From NCBI RefSeq assembly GCF_000002235.5, contig NW_022145601.1:9443658-9507657 (forward strand): a stretch of 64,000 nucleotides of DNA, in the 5' to 3' direction. This document shows, one piece after another, positions 23,301 to 28,939 of this stretch. Positions within the stretch are counted from its first letter, which is position 1. Each line of letters opens with the position of its first letter. Under the pieces are notes generated by a model. That model ran no database searches. It was not told the origin of the DNA and saw only the letters and a program-made list of their open reading frames with translations. Position numbers and translations under genes: made by a program. The DNA is from Strongylocentrotus purpuratus. Taxonomy: Eukaryota; Echinodermata; Echinoidea; Camarodonta; Strongylocentrotidae.

Positions 23301-24271
23301 ACAAATATCATGTTCTTTGAACATATTTGTAAGCCTTATAATAATACTAATTCGTTTAAACCAGGATATGAACAAAACATAGTAACAATATTATCAAATA
23401 TAACAATTTAAACACACATAAAAACTAAGCCTTGCTTACCTATAAGCGGGGTGGGAACGGGGTGAAGGTCACGGTTCTAAAGCCCGCCACCAACGACCTC
23501 CTTACATTTGTCTCAGATTCTGAAACAAAATCATGGATTTAGCTCATGCTGCAATGTTAATTATAAACCTTGAGATCAGTCAGGGACCCCATGAATTGTA
23601 CAAGCAGATCACCTGTCTGATTATCAAGATATCTATGACTGGAAATCGAAATCAAATTTTGCTTTTTTCTAACATTTTTCATAACACTACAGTCTATTGG
23701 GGAAAACGAGTATGGTAAAATCGGTCACTCAAAGATTTTTACTTTTTTGAGGCACTTCGTGATCGTTTTGAAGCGCAATTTTTTTAGGGCTTCAATATTT
23801 CACCATATCACAGACACTGATAACATTTAGGGCCGTGGATCTCAGATTTAACAGTGTTAAACGATGCCTTTAAAGAAAAACCGAACTTTGAACTACACAT
23901 GATAGATTTTGGCAACTTCAACTGGAGTGCAGATATATCATATAGTGAACTCTCTGGCATTAACCATTTGTATATTGCGCCCTTATTATCAATATTCTTT
24001 CACAGGTGTAGGCAGCTGGATCCCCCCTCCCGAATCGGGACTGGAACCTGTTGTACCTATTGTACCCAAGGGCAAGTGCGTTTGGCTCTTCAACATCGCG
24101 GACGACCCCTACGAGGTATTCGACCTCTCCGACGAGCAAGGCGATGTTCTTCAGTTCCTTCTAGACCGACTTTACGCCTACCAGAAGGGTGCGGTCCCGG
24201 TCAACTACCCAGACCCCGACTCAAGGGCGAACCCAGCGCTACACAACAATACTTGGGACAGCTGGGAGTAA
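5715..24271 (+). CDS. Arylsulfatase B-like sulfatase, copy 2 (complete, seven exons)
   Basis: Exons 5715-5966, 6608-6794, 7622-7806, 9621-9828, 10249-10498, 12931-13148 and 24006-24271 sum to 1,566 nt (521 residues plus stop). The ATG at 5715 is chosen because it opens a clear signal peptide ([13 protein letters not shown]...) followed by [13 protein letters not shown]. The ARSB active site maps completely: D32 and D33, C71 and R75 in the formylglycine motif CTPTR, K125 and H127 in TGKWHLG, H220, D278 and N279 in DNGG, and K296. Known ARSB residues (D53, D54, C91, R95, K145, H147, H242, D300, N301, K318) show nearly the same spacing. Predicted role: type I sulfatase of the ARSB/ARSI/ARSJ group acting on sulfated glycans in the lysosome or outside the cell; exact substrate unknown. 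Tandem paralogue of copy 1. A gypsy element makes up about 94% of intron 6. Confidence 0.92.
6608..6794 (+). CDS. Arylsulfatase copy 2, exon 2
   Basis: Acceptor CTCTTGCAG ends at 6607, donor GTCAGT at 6795. Starts [10 protein letters not shown], a block typical of ARSB, and carries TGKWHLG with K125 and H127. Confidence 0.9.
7390..7556 (+). repeat. Probable LINE 3'-end fragment in intron 2
   Basis: Ends in a TTGAATT-type repeat after an AATAAA-like motif (GGAAAATAAATTGAATTCAA), the form of a non-LTR retrotransposon 3' terminus. No coding part is left. Confidence 0.4.
7622..7806 (+). CDS. Arylsulfatase copy 2, exon 3
   Basis: Acceptor GCTTTAG ends at 7621, donor GTTTGT at 7807. Encodes [14 protein letters not shown] through EQHDKQK; aligns without gaps to most of 561-757 in copy 1. 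Confidence 0.9.
8490..9012 (-). repeat. tRNA-derived SINE split by a MITE
   Basis: The minus-strand SINE body and tail are at about 8490-8792, and its 5' head continues at about 8991-9012. Removing the MITE at 8797-8986 and one TTAA rejoins a tRNA-like head: A-box-like TAGTTGAGTGGTTAAG and B-box GTGGGTTTGATCC. The insertion lies at the end of the A-box. Confidence 0.65.
8797..8986 (+). mobile_element. TTAA-flanked MITE, family 1, copy A
   Basis: About 190 bp flanked by TTAA (8793-8796 and 8987-8990). Terminal inverted repeats are related to AGCCCCACTGCACTA. The body contains GATCATGGTGGACCAACGGG and CATATAGAGGGCGCAAGTAG, shared with copies at 10534, 31843 and 58294. No coding capacity; non-autonomous. 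Confidence 0.75.
9030..9531. mobile_element. TTAA-flanked MITE, family 2
   Basis: 502 bp with near-perfect terminal inverted repeats: AGGTATTACAAAGTTTTGG at the left, CCAAAACTTTGTATTACCT at the right (one base differs). Flanked by TTAA at 9026-9029 and 9532-9535. No open frame of note; non-autonomous DNA element in intron 3. Confidence 0.75.
9621..9828 (+). CDS. Arylsulfatase copy 2, exon 4
   Basis: Acceptor CTTTTCACAG ends at 9620, donor GTAAGA at 9829. Encodes [14 protein letters not shown] (H220) and [13 protein letters not shown]; one codon shorter than its counterpart in copy 1. Confidence 0.9.
9956..10082. repeat. Possible MITE fragment
   Basis: Starts GGGCCCCGTCTTACAAAGAG and contains repeated CTTGCGATTGATT motifs in both halves. 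This looks like a decayed short inverted-repeat element; ends are not defined. Confidence 0.3.
10249..10498 (+). CDS. Arylsulfatase copy 2, exon 5
   Basis: Acceptor CTCTTTGTAG ends at 10248, donor GTATAG at 10499. Encodes D278-N279 of [13 protein letters not shown] with K296, [17 protein letters not shown] and [16 protein letters not shown]. Confidence 0.9.
10534..10721 (-). mobile_element. TTAA-flanked MITE, family 1, copy B
   Basis: 188 bp, opposite orientation to copy A, flanked by exact TTAA at 10530-10533 and 10722-10725. Terminal repeats AGCCCCTCTGCACTA and TAGTGCAGTGGGGCT. The cleanest copy for defining the family ends. Confidence 0.8.
10959..12250 (+). repeat. 36-bp minisatellite built on a TATC microsatellite
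   Basis: About 29 copies of a 36-bp unit of form GTATCT[G/A]TCTATCCATC.. ending CTGCCT. One unit has an extra TATC (about 11899). A derived section from about 12009 has a GCCTACCGGTATCTACATGT block twice and ATATATTTATCTATATG repeats. The unit length is a multiple of three, so frames stay open across the array; those frames are not genes. Lies in intron 5. Confidence 0.92.
12463..12525 (+). pseudogene. Relic duplicate of arylsulfatase exon 6 start
   Basis: CCGAGGTGAGCCATCACC and the following bases match the start of the real exon 6 at 12931 (CCAAGGTGTGCCTTCACC) through CGAGCTCCTTC and GCCCCGCCC, with a deletion and substitutions. A neighbouring block (12526-12587) is repeated at 12759-12820. 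The copy is frameshifted and truncated. Confidence 0.7.
12931..13148 (+). CDS. Arylsulfatase copy 2, exon 6
   Basis: Acceptor CTTAATACAG ends at 12930, donor GTAAGG at 13149. Encodes [13 protein letters not shown], a Ser/Pro-rich loop with one Cys (TSTCNF), and [15 protein letters not shown]. Confidence 0.88.
13268..14077 (-). repeat. Gypsy 3' LTR
   Basis: 810 bp, TGTAAGG...CCTTACA. Differs from the other LTR at three sites (two near 13851-13860, one near 14000). A 24-bp motif containing GCGGGGTGGGAACGGGG occurs twice, at 13392-13415 and 14011-14034. Confidence 0.95.
14078..14091 (-). other. Gypsy polypurine tract
   Basis: On the minus strand AAAGTGGGGAAGGA lies directly against the 3' LTR, the position expected for the plus-strand primer of reverse transcription. 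Confidence 0.75.
14092..15117. other. Gypsy 3' non-coding part
   Basis: Between the LTR and the nested LINE, with no convincing frame on either strand. It has a long T run (about 14318-14357) and a C/T/G homopolymer cluster (about 14797-14830). Whether it once carried a third gene cannot be seen. Confidence 0.5.
15130..16126 (+). pseudogene. LINE RT thumb plus endonuclease-like remnant
   Basis: The frame is open from the truncation point to 15592. A shift near 15555-15580 is needed to reach the conserved [17 protein letters not shown] segment, which then meets a TAA near 15730 (MARE-stop-NWTKKSS). The endonuclease-like part (about 15765-16126) is open in another frame. Identification rests on family motifs recalled for R2/NeSL/Hero elements, not on a database search. 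Confidence 0.72.
15130..16546 (+). mobile_element. 5'-truncated R2/Hero-like LINE nested in the gypsy element
   Basis: Flanked by the 12-bp duplication CTCCTTTTCCTC at 15118-15129 and 16547-16558. The coding remnant begins inside the reverse-transcriptase thumb ([20 protein letters not shown], then the [12 protein letters not shown] and KFLGSHITF motifs). It continues into a C-terminal region resembling restriction-like-endonuclease LINEs: [26 protein letters not shown] and VEIGSRG. The 3' end is AT-rich with GAATAAAGATAAATAAACAA. The RT core, including the catalytic Asp residues, is absent. Confidence 0.82.
16613..22246 (-). CDS. Gypsy gag-pol polyprotein, single 1,877-aa frame
   Basis: Gag with a CCHC zinc knuckle from C341 ([16 protein letters not shown]). 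A retropepsin-like site reads [11 protein letters not shown] with D538, where DTG or DSG is usual. Reverse transcriptase has YIDD at 988-991 and [13 protein letters not shown]. RNase H has TDASATGLG at about D1152. The integrase has an HHCC zinc motif ([15 protein letters not shown]) and catalytic D1476, D1535 and E1571, giving the D-x35-E spacing. A C-terminal region with [20 protein letters not shown] may be a GPY/F-type module; no chromodomain is recognised. Gag and pol are fused without a frameshift or stop. No premature stops, so the copy may be coding-competent apart from the unusual protease motif. RT-RNase H-integrase order fits Metaviridae; the exact lineage needs a tree. Confidence 0.95.
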   Translation of the reverse strand: MGLYVRIGDDGKSFKFPLVEEGGPLSLEALQSRYPSAKGLVYKDVNEEEVILPAVGGFIRPLGQWIVTLYHPLFAEEKTGSDETVQSLKELLLRPPPQLMLAPEKRLPIFDGAGDVQEFVTAIEDAFKHYNVPSTRQATFLLEYLRGGLKDEAKAIIKGGGNVEEMVDFLKSSYAEVIPVGELQRRFLERRQGTRESVREYAVDLERKFLSLTSRSPYLYAKPDALIAEQFVEGLEDTFLRNTLRDMYEVKDEMTFRELRELAIKRERREEARPRAGASSAAHLSSIKGQSTSLDNGVLEAVRAMTNEVIGAVREMMQFNRPRGSLQVKPTSSGPTQRGPCFNCGAFGHFARECPQQKRRRSTNSMYPESAPPLRNEASPYPPGNYREERPLYPIGPLMSGPYMVEGQYPTYPEQQIPLQTSLRSNQMEGPLPGPSERGAPPHMGPPNRMEGSLPGPGMKGAPPPTGPPRSQDPSFASGGGQDNRQWKQEHGKVVGNVSKVSATAVDGEERGFLSRAVGECYSVEVEFGTVQVPCLLDPGSQVTTVGESFFNQHLRPAGFTLRDIPSSFTLVSAGYQAIPYVGYFDTDVSALGHCMSSRIVLVLAEVEAKRRGQSLMGILGMNVLHECWNQLIRGEKDHFLTRMPWPTTDTAWQKALQAVDEQMQLTQKEGVIGKAFVKPESCFVISARQAVVLEVQSPTGPRKEPYELLLEAERNDTIPSGLTIQSCIVRVEEGKFPVMVSNDNEEDIVIPKKLQIGTLYNATVVGGTEPGTDPPGGTGAAPVHVDVDWSSLGKRQSQALEDLLERHREVFSAHDQDFGYTDKVIHRIETGDAVPFKERHRPLPPTQYQAVRDHIHDLIHKGVVRESQSPWASPVVIVRKKDSSIRLCVDYRHLNCLTRRDSFPLPRIEESLQALGGAQFFTVLDLTSGYYQVAMHSGDIEKTAFSVPFGLFEYTRLPFGLTNAPATFQRLMQRCLGDMCYTSVLLYIDDIIVFSPDFDTHLQKLDEVFSRLKSYGLKLKPSKCHILQKEVQYLGHRVSSAGVAVDPEKVSTVKEWQEPETVKEVRAFLGFTGFFRRFMEGYATTAGPLFNLLKADPDRKGKGRKRAVPGSKKVVLDEEARTAFRKLIECLTNAPILAYADFTKTFQVETDASATGLGAILTQSDETGNHHVIAYASRTLRPAERSGRYSAFKLELLAIKWAVTEAFRDYLLSQPCSIVTDHQPLLFLDKANLGNTELRWVQRLSSFDYEIQYRPGKHNQAPDVLSRRDNPTAGLGPDVVTSSTIQATFDLHSPGAEIPIALSSQIGVCRLGGTSCLPGYTNEMLKRYQESDSDVRQVRELVDRGTRPTREERGRCSTLALLILRSWKRLSMKDGVLVREVQSTIDGQKHLQVVIPTDLQEEVLIRFHDEAGHFGARRVYKLLVDRYFWHGMEVSVKNWCQKCRRCATSKPPIHQPRPPFSSIEATAPMEIVAMDFTVLEASDDGYENLLIFTDVFTKYAWAVTTRDQRASTVAKALVKHVITPYGCPLRIHSDQGQCFEAKLIAELCQMYGIRRSHTTPYHPAGNGQCERMNRTLHNMLASLPPKKKCKWTYYLPSLVFAYNNTIHSSTGVEPFFLMFGRNARFPQSFVQSGEGAQRGKKGVKSYISEHQSQLRMARDIATKNAKAAVEARKALQARKVFEKPLGVGQYVLVRRHGFRGRSKIADYWEEEPFMVVKRPFPDRPVYVVRSHLGKEKVLHRTQLKHCPWLPGGDVDKQLTEDETESESRTPVGYVLRYRQRPVQTESSRSLSGGTSSSGNSSSGPPGNEDEGTCESEVGVSHVASPCPSNNGSELETAPVVAQTANPLSPKEQRLEQRRYPRRATRGVPPQRYINYT
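22263..22550 (-). repeat. Three 96-bp tandem repeats in the gypsy leader
   Basis: Copies start at 22263, 22359 and 22455, each with TAGTAGATATATCA, CAACTAATATCTCAAGCATT and CGATACCTAGGATCGAGT, and differ at only a few sites. They sit between the primer-binding site and the gag start. Confidence 0.92.
22677..22694 (-). other. Gypsy primer-binding site, tRNA-Ser(GCT)
   Basis: On the minus strand TGGCGACGAGGATGGGAT starts 2 nt after the 5' LTR. It is the complement of the 3' end of animal tRNA-Ser(GCT) with its CCA, over 18 bases as I recall that tRNA. Confidence 0.85.
22697..23506 (-). repeat. Gypsy 5' LTR
   Basis: 810 bp, same termini and length as the other LTR. Should contain the promoter and polyadenylation signals of the element, not resolved here. 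Confidence 0.95.
24006..24271 (+). CDS. Arylsulfatase copy 2, terminal exon
   Basis: Acceptor TTCTTTCACAG ends at 24005. Encodes [20 protein letters not shown] and ends TWDSWE-TAA. Aligns with 3410-3678 of copy 1. Confidence 0.9.
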
Positions 24272-25329
24272 CCTGTCAAGACCCTTATTCCTTTTTTTAT
24301 CACAAAGTACAACAGCTCATTTTTTTTTTTTTTTTTTTTTTAGTTGGGGGGGGGGGGGGGTTTAAATCTGGTAATGATTTCTAATTTGCATCAAGTTTCA
24401 GTGCTTCAGCATAACATTCCTGACTTGCCTGTTATTTGCCCATACTCAAAAACTAAGGAGCACTAATTTTTATTTTTTTCCTGTGAGGGGGGGGGGGGGG
24501 GGGGTTATTAATTTTTTTTTTTTTACATTTCCCAAATTTCAGAATACTGTGCCCCCTTTTACAAAATTATGGATCCGCCTGTGGCCAACAGCACAGCACA
24601 TTTAAAACAAATGTGCTGCACTTTGCCCCCCCCCCCCCCCTCAAACTCCCCCCTGAAAGTATCTGAAATATTACTTGTTTGATTTGATCTCTATTTTTTT
24701 ATATCATGAATGCTTGCTAAAGGTTGGATTAATATTTAAGTACCTTGCCTAGTTTCCTGTAAAGTACATGTCTTTTCTGGTGATAGTGGGTACACTTGGC
24801 TGAAAACAAAGCGCGAAATGCACTTTGCAATTATACTCTGAAATGCAGTGATTCATAAGAACATATTTTGTATGCCGAATTCCTCCATCATAAAATTTCA
24901 GTGCAAGGATTGGCTTGCGTGACATGAAATACTTCCACCATGAAGAAAAAATGGATATTGCATGACTTAATTCTTGGTATATCCTGGATATACCCTTATG
25001 AAGCTATTGACAGGCCTATCACGATATGGATATCATCACCACAGCCACTGTGGCAAATGTTTTGTGTATTTTTTTTCTTTCTTTTGGTCAAAGTTGTGAG
25101 TTGATATTTACTTTCAGTTGTATTTCTTTATAGTTAACATTTTTCAGTTTATCATTTTGTATTAGCAATAAGAATCAAATATACGATGCACTATTTTTCT
25201 TGAGGAACTGCTAAAATGATGGATCTTCCGTGATTGCCAGTGACTATTTTGCACGCACCACAGAGAATCCATAATTTGAACAGCAGCCTCTCAGTGCATG
25301 TAATGTTTGATTAAAGTTAAGAAGGTGTG

Positions 25330-25338
<9 letters not shown>

Positions 25339-25380
<42 letters not shown>

Positions 25381-25438
25381 AGGGAGGGAGGGAGAAAGAA
25401 AGAAAAAAAGAAAGAAAGAAAGAAAGAAAGAGAAAGAG

Positions 25439-25476
<38 letters not shown>

Positions 25477-25502
25477 AGGAGAGAGAGAGAGAGAGAGAGG
25501 AG
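25339..25502. repeat. GA-rich microsatellite
   Basis: Purine tract of GAGA and GAAA repeats on the plus strand. Long Ser/Leu/Phe or Arg/Glu frames through it are artefacts of the repeat. Confidence 0.9.
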
Positions 25503-25957
25503 TGCTACTTGTGCATAATTTTTTTTCCATGAACTTGTGAGTTGTCCATTTGATCCTATTTTACACACGAGAAGAATTTTTGTACAAAGAAAATTGGAAA
25601 AGGAAAACACATGTGATTCCTGGATAGAGAGAGGGCCCAACACAAGAGGTGTATATTGTTGAAATAAACATGGTATAAAGAAATCGGAAAAGAAGAGTGC
25701 AATTGCTTACAATTCTCATACTACATGAAGTTCTTACAATGAGTTGACCCTGACTGTTATATTGTATTTGTTTGATAGTGTACCAAGGCCTCTGTTCCAT
25801 CACAGAAAATATCCTAATTGGATGTTAGCTGTACACTGTTGGTATGAGAAAGCTTGATTACTTGTCAATCTAAAAGAGGTTTGTTTAAAATTGCATGTAT
25901 ATAATTCCCTACGACAAATTAGGATATTTGAATTTGAATTTGTCCCAAATCTGTTAA

Positions 25958-26328
25958 AGGTAAAGACCAGTTATGGTCAAGCGATTGCATTGTGAAAGAA
26001 ACGTTGTGGAATCGATCAGAAAAGGTTGATCATCTAGCATCTAGCTAGCATCTGCAAGATTATGGAAACATCAAAATGATAAGAAATTTTGCCCACTCTT
26101 CGTAAAGTTACAAGTACTATACACAGAAAGATGTATATGGGACTACCCTATATCTCTCACAAACCATGAGAGAAACAAATTTACCAAATATATGAATTAG
26201 TAGGCGGTTTCGCGGCAATTTTTTTTAGCATCATGTATTAGTCAAAACATATTCTTTCACATGATTGGTAATGAGAGCTTCCATTTCATTTTTTGAAATT
26301 GGGGCGTTTCCAATACTGGTCTTTACCT
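25958..26328. mobile_element. TTAA-flanked MITE, family 3
   Basis: 371 bp with terminal inverted repeats AGGTAAAGACCAG and CTGGTCTTTACCT, flanked by TTAA at 25954-25957 and 26329-26332. No coding capacity. Confidence 0.75.
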
Positions 26329-26332
26329 TTAA

Positions 26333-26424
26333 TTCCATATGTCTGTTTCGGAGCTAGAGGGGCATTAACTCTTTGTAAAAGTTTAGAAGTTAATGCCCTT
26401 CTGGCTCCAAATAGACAATATGGA
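26333..26424. repeat. Fold-back inverted repeat
   Basis: Two arms of about 38 bp (ATTCCATATGTCTGTTTCGG... and its near complement ending AATATGGAAT) around a short loop, directly next to the right TTAA of the MITE. Confidence 0.6.
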
Positions 26425-26997
26425 ATTGCTCAAGCGGACAATTTTGTGCAGATGGGGCCAGTTTCTCAAAATCATAACTTTAATTTGTGTGGACATCCCA
26501 TAGAAACACATTCTATTGCACATGATTTTGTGGGATGTCCAAGAAGTGCCATTTCTAACAGTTTAGAGATACAGCCCTTTTTCCTAAGGTAGCTGTCTGT
26601 CAAAGTTTGTTTTAATGACGTAAGGCCTGTCAAGTCATTAAGCTTAACACTTAAACTCAATGTTTATGGACTATCATGTGAACTTCCAGTGTTATTGTGC
26701 AAAGTTGCAATATCTTGGCAGATATTTCCCAATGATACTCACTAAACTGCCTTTCAAAGTCACTTGTTTGAATAAAAAGAATTGTCCATTGCTTGTTTAA
26801 TTTATACCTTCTTGTGGCTTCATAAGTATAGGCAAATAATTCATGCTTGCGAGTCTGCTAAAACATGTTGAACACTGTCTCTGTACGCATCTAAATGTAC
26901 TTTCTTTTTATACATGGTTACATGAAGTACAGTGTAGTTATATTTTGTGACTAAATGTATTGAGAAAATATATGAAACTATTAATCTGACATATAAG

Positions 26998-27167
26998 ATT
27001 TAGAAAACATAAATCCCAGCAATATTATAAGTTAGTAAAGCATAAAAAAGATTTGTGGTTTTAAGAATCGTATATTTTGAAAATTTAGAAAACATAAATC
27101 CCAGCAAATTTTATAAGTTAGTAAAGTGTAAAAGGATTTTTGGTTTTAAGAATCATATATTTTAATA
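26998..27167. repeat. 85-bp tandem duplication
   Basis: TTTAGAAAACATAAATCCCA and the following sequence recur with period 85, with a few substitutions. Confidence 0.8.
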
Positions 27168-28107
27168 AAATATGTGCCTTTTTATTGTTTTAGAATATGC
27201 GGTAGTGCATGGTCTGTATACATTATGTACATGTGCTTAACAAATTTGTAGTACTTTCTATCAATAAAAAAGGTGATTGAAATATGATACAATACCTGTC
27301 AAACTTCTTCCTTTAATTTTAACGTTAATTCAGTTAATAAATAGGGATTATCAACATGATTTACTACAGCCATGGGGAGGGGGGGGGGGGGGGGGGAGGG
27401 CTCGAGTTTTGTTATTCACTTGTTTTTGCACGACTGATCAAAATTCACGCATTCACTCGTATGTATAGATTGTGGGTAGAAATGATATAATTCAAACACT
27501 GGAACTACGTTCTCTCTCTTGAATACGAAAGATAAGTAGTTTATTTCACATCCGGCCGGCCCCTCCTTACTACTTCCAAAACGCATCATTTTTGTTGTTG
27601 AATGTTTTAATCATAATTATGTGGTAGGTGCGAAATATCATGCTAAATCTGAACGATCAGAGGAGTGTTTGTCCAACCTAGCAATGATTAATGCTAAAAC
27701 ATCGATTGAAAAGAATTTTAGGAAGTCTAGAATACATCTTCTTTTCAGTATTAGTAGGAAAAACCCCTAACATCAACCATACTTATGAGATGCAGTGATA
27801 CGTGTATAGATAATTGTGGGTCATTATAATTATTCTTTTTATCTAAGATAACCTACAATAAATTACACACTAAAAACATTAATCGGGATGAAATACAATG
27901 AGAAGTAATAGATGAGGGAGGATGAAAATGATGATGATAGCGAAGATGATGACGACGATAATAATTATGATGATAGTGTTGGGGGGAAAAGTTTGGGATT
28001 TTGTTTTGTTTCCCCTACCATCCACCTCAAATCGGAGAGAGAGAGAGAGAGAGAGAGAATGCCTGGAATCATTTGATGAGGGGAAAATAGTATCGAAAGA
28101 AATTGCT

Positions 28108-28139
<32 letters not shown>

Positions 28140-28875
28140 TGAACCCCCCCCCCCCCCCCCCTCCCCATTCCATCGTGGACCGGGCATACAATTTCTCTGT
28201 TTACTGGACAAGAAAAAAAGAGAAAAACAGGGAATTAGTTTTTATATATTTTCTTCCCAAACCCCTTCATCACAAATGTGCTGCACGTAATGAACCACAC
28301 TATTTGGATTAAAAGCTAATAATTGACCAATCTTTATGCACACATTGTCGCCTCCATTGTGGTCTGCCTACAAATCTTTGTTATTTAATAAGAAATTAAG
28401 CTTTGAGACTTGATAAAGATCTTGCCATACAAATACGGACATGCCCGTTTAGGTAAACAAATGTCTTCAGGATCTTTCCCGTTAAATTGTGCAATGTATA
28501 TCATTCATTTACTGGAATGCGGATAGCGGGGCTGAAATGCTACGATTATAGTTTGGACGATTTTGGACTATTCGTTGGATGCACCACGGAAAATAAAAAG
28601 CGACCGTCTGTCAAAACCGGGTGAATAAACGTGGCGCCAATTACCTGTCTTTTACTAAAAGTAACGAAAAAATGATTCATATAGGCTTTCTCCGCCAGAT
28701 GTCATTTTGCACTTGAAATATACGTTGTGGAATAAACTTACATGTAGATTACGGAGATACACACAAATGATTGGATGGTCGTATTTCTGGACAATTTGCA
28801 GTTATCTATCAATTTGTTAGATCGAGGCTTCGTTCGTTTAACTCGAAACAATTATTTTAATTTCCGGAGAGAAAG

Positions 28876-28939
28876 ATGTGGGAAAGTTTGGTTTTTATCC
28901 CGTTGCTAGTAGTGACATTTGTACCGGAAACCTTTCAAG
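28876..28939 (+). CDS. Sushi gene exon 1, signal peptide
   Basis: ATG at 28876, 64 bp, donor GTAAG after CAAG. Hydrophobic core LVFIPLLVVTFV. Phase 1 matches the next exon. Confidence 0.82.

Larger units (their letters stand above)
13268..23506 (-). mobile_element. Ty3/gypsy LTR retrotransposon, near intact, antisense in intron 6
   Basis: 10,239 bp bounded by two 810-bp LTRs (13268-14077 and 22697-23506) that differ at only three positions by eye. Each LTR starts TGTAAGG and ends CCTTACA. A 4-bp target duplication TTTG is present at 13264-13267 and 23507-23510. On the minus strand the order is 5' LTR, primer-binding site, leader with three 96-bp repeats, one gag-pol frame (22246 to 16613), a 3' non-coding part holding a nested LINE, polypurine tract, 3' LTR. 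No env-like frame is seen. Three LTR differences in 810 bp point to a recent insertion. The antisense orientation avoids placing its transcription signals in the gene's sense. Confidence 0.96.
24272..28875. other. Intergenic region, arylsulfatase to Sushi gene
   Basis: No exons recognised. It holds T/G/C homopolymer blocks (24320-24650), a GA-rich microsatellite (25339-25502), a TTAA-flanked MITE (25958-26328), a fold-back hairpin (26333-26424), an 85-bp tandem duplication (about 26998-27167), a G run (about 27377-27397) and two poly-C tracts (about 28110-28161). No polyadenylation signal could be assigned with confidence to the arylsulfatase. Confidence 0.5.

Noticed and set aside
25291..25643. 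Arg/Glu-rich and Ser/Leu-rich frames on both strands
   Set aside because: Direct products of the GA microsatellite.
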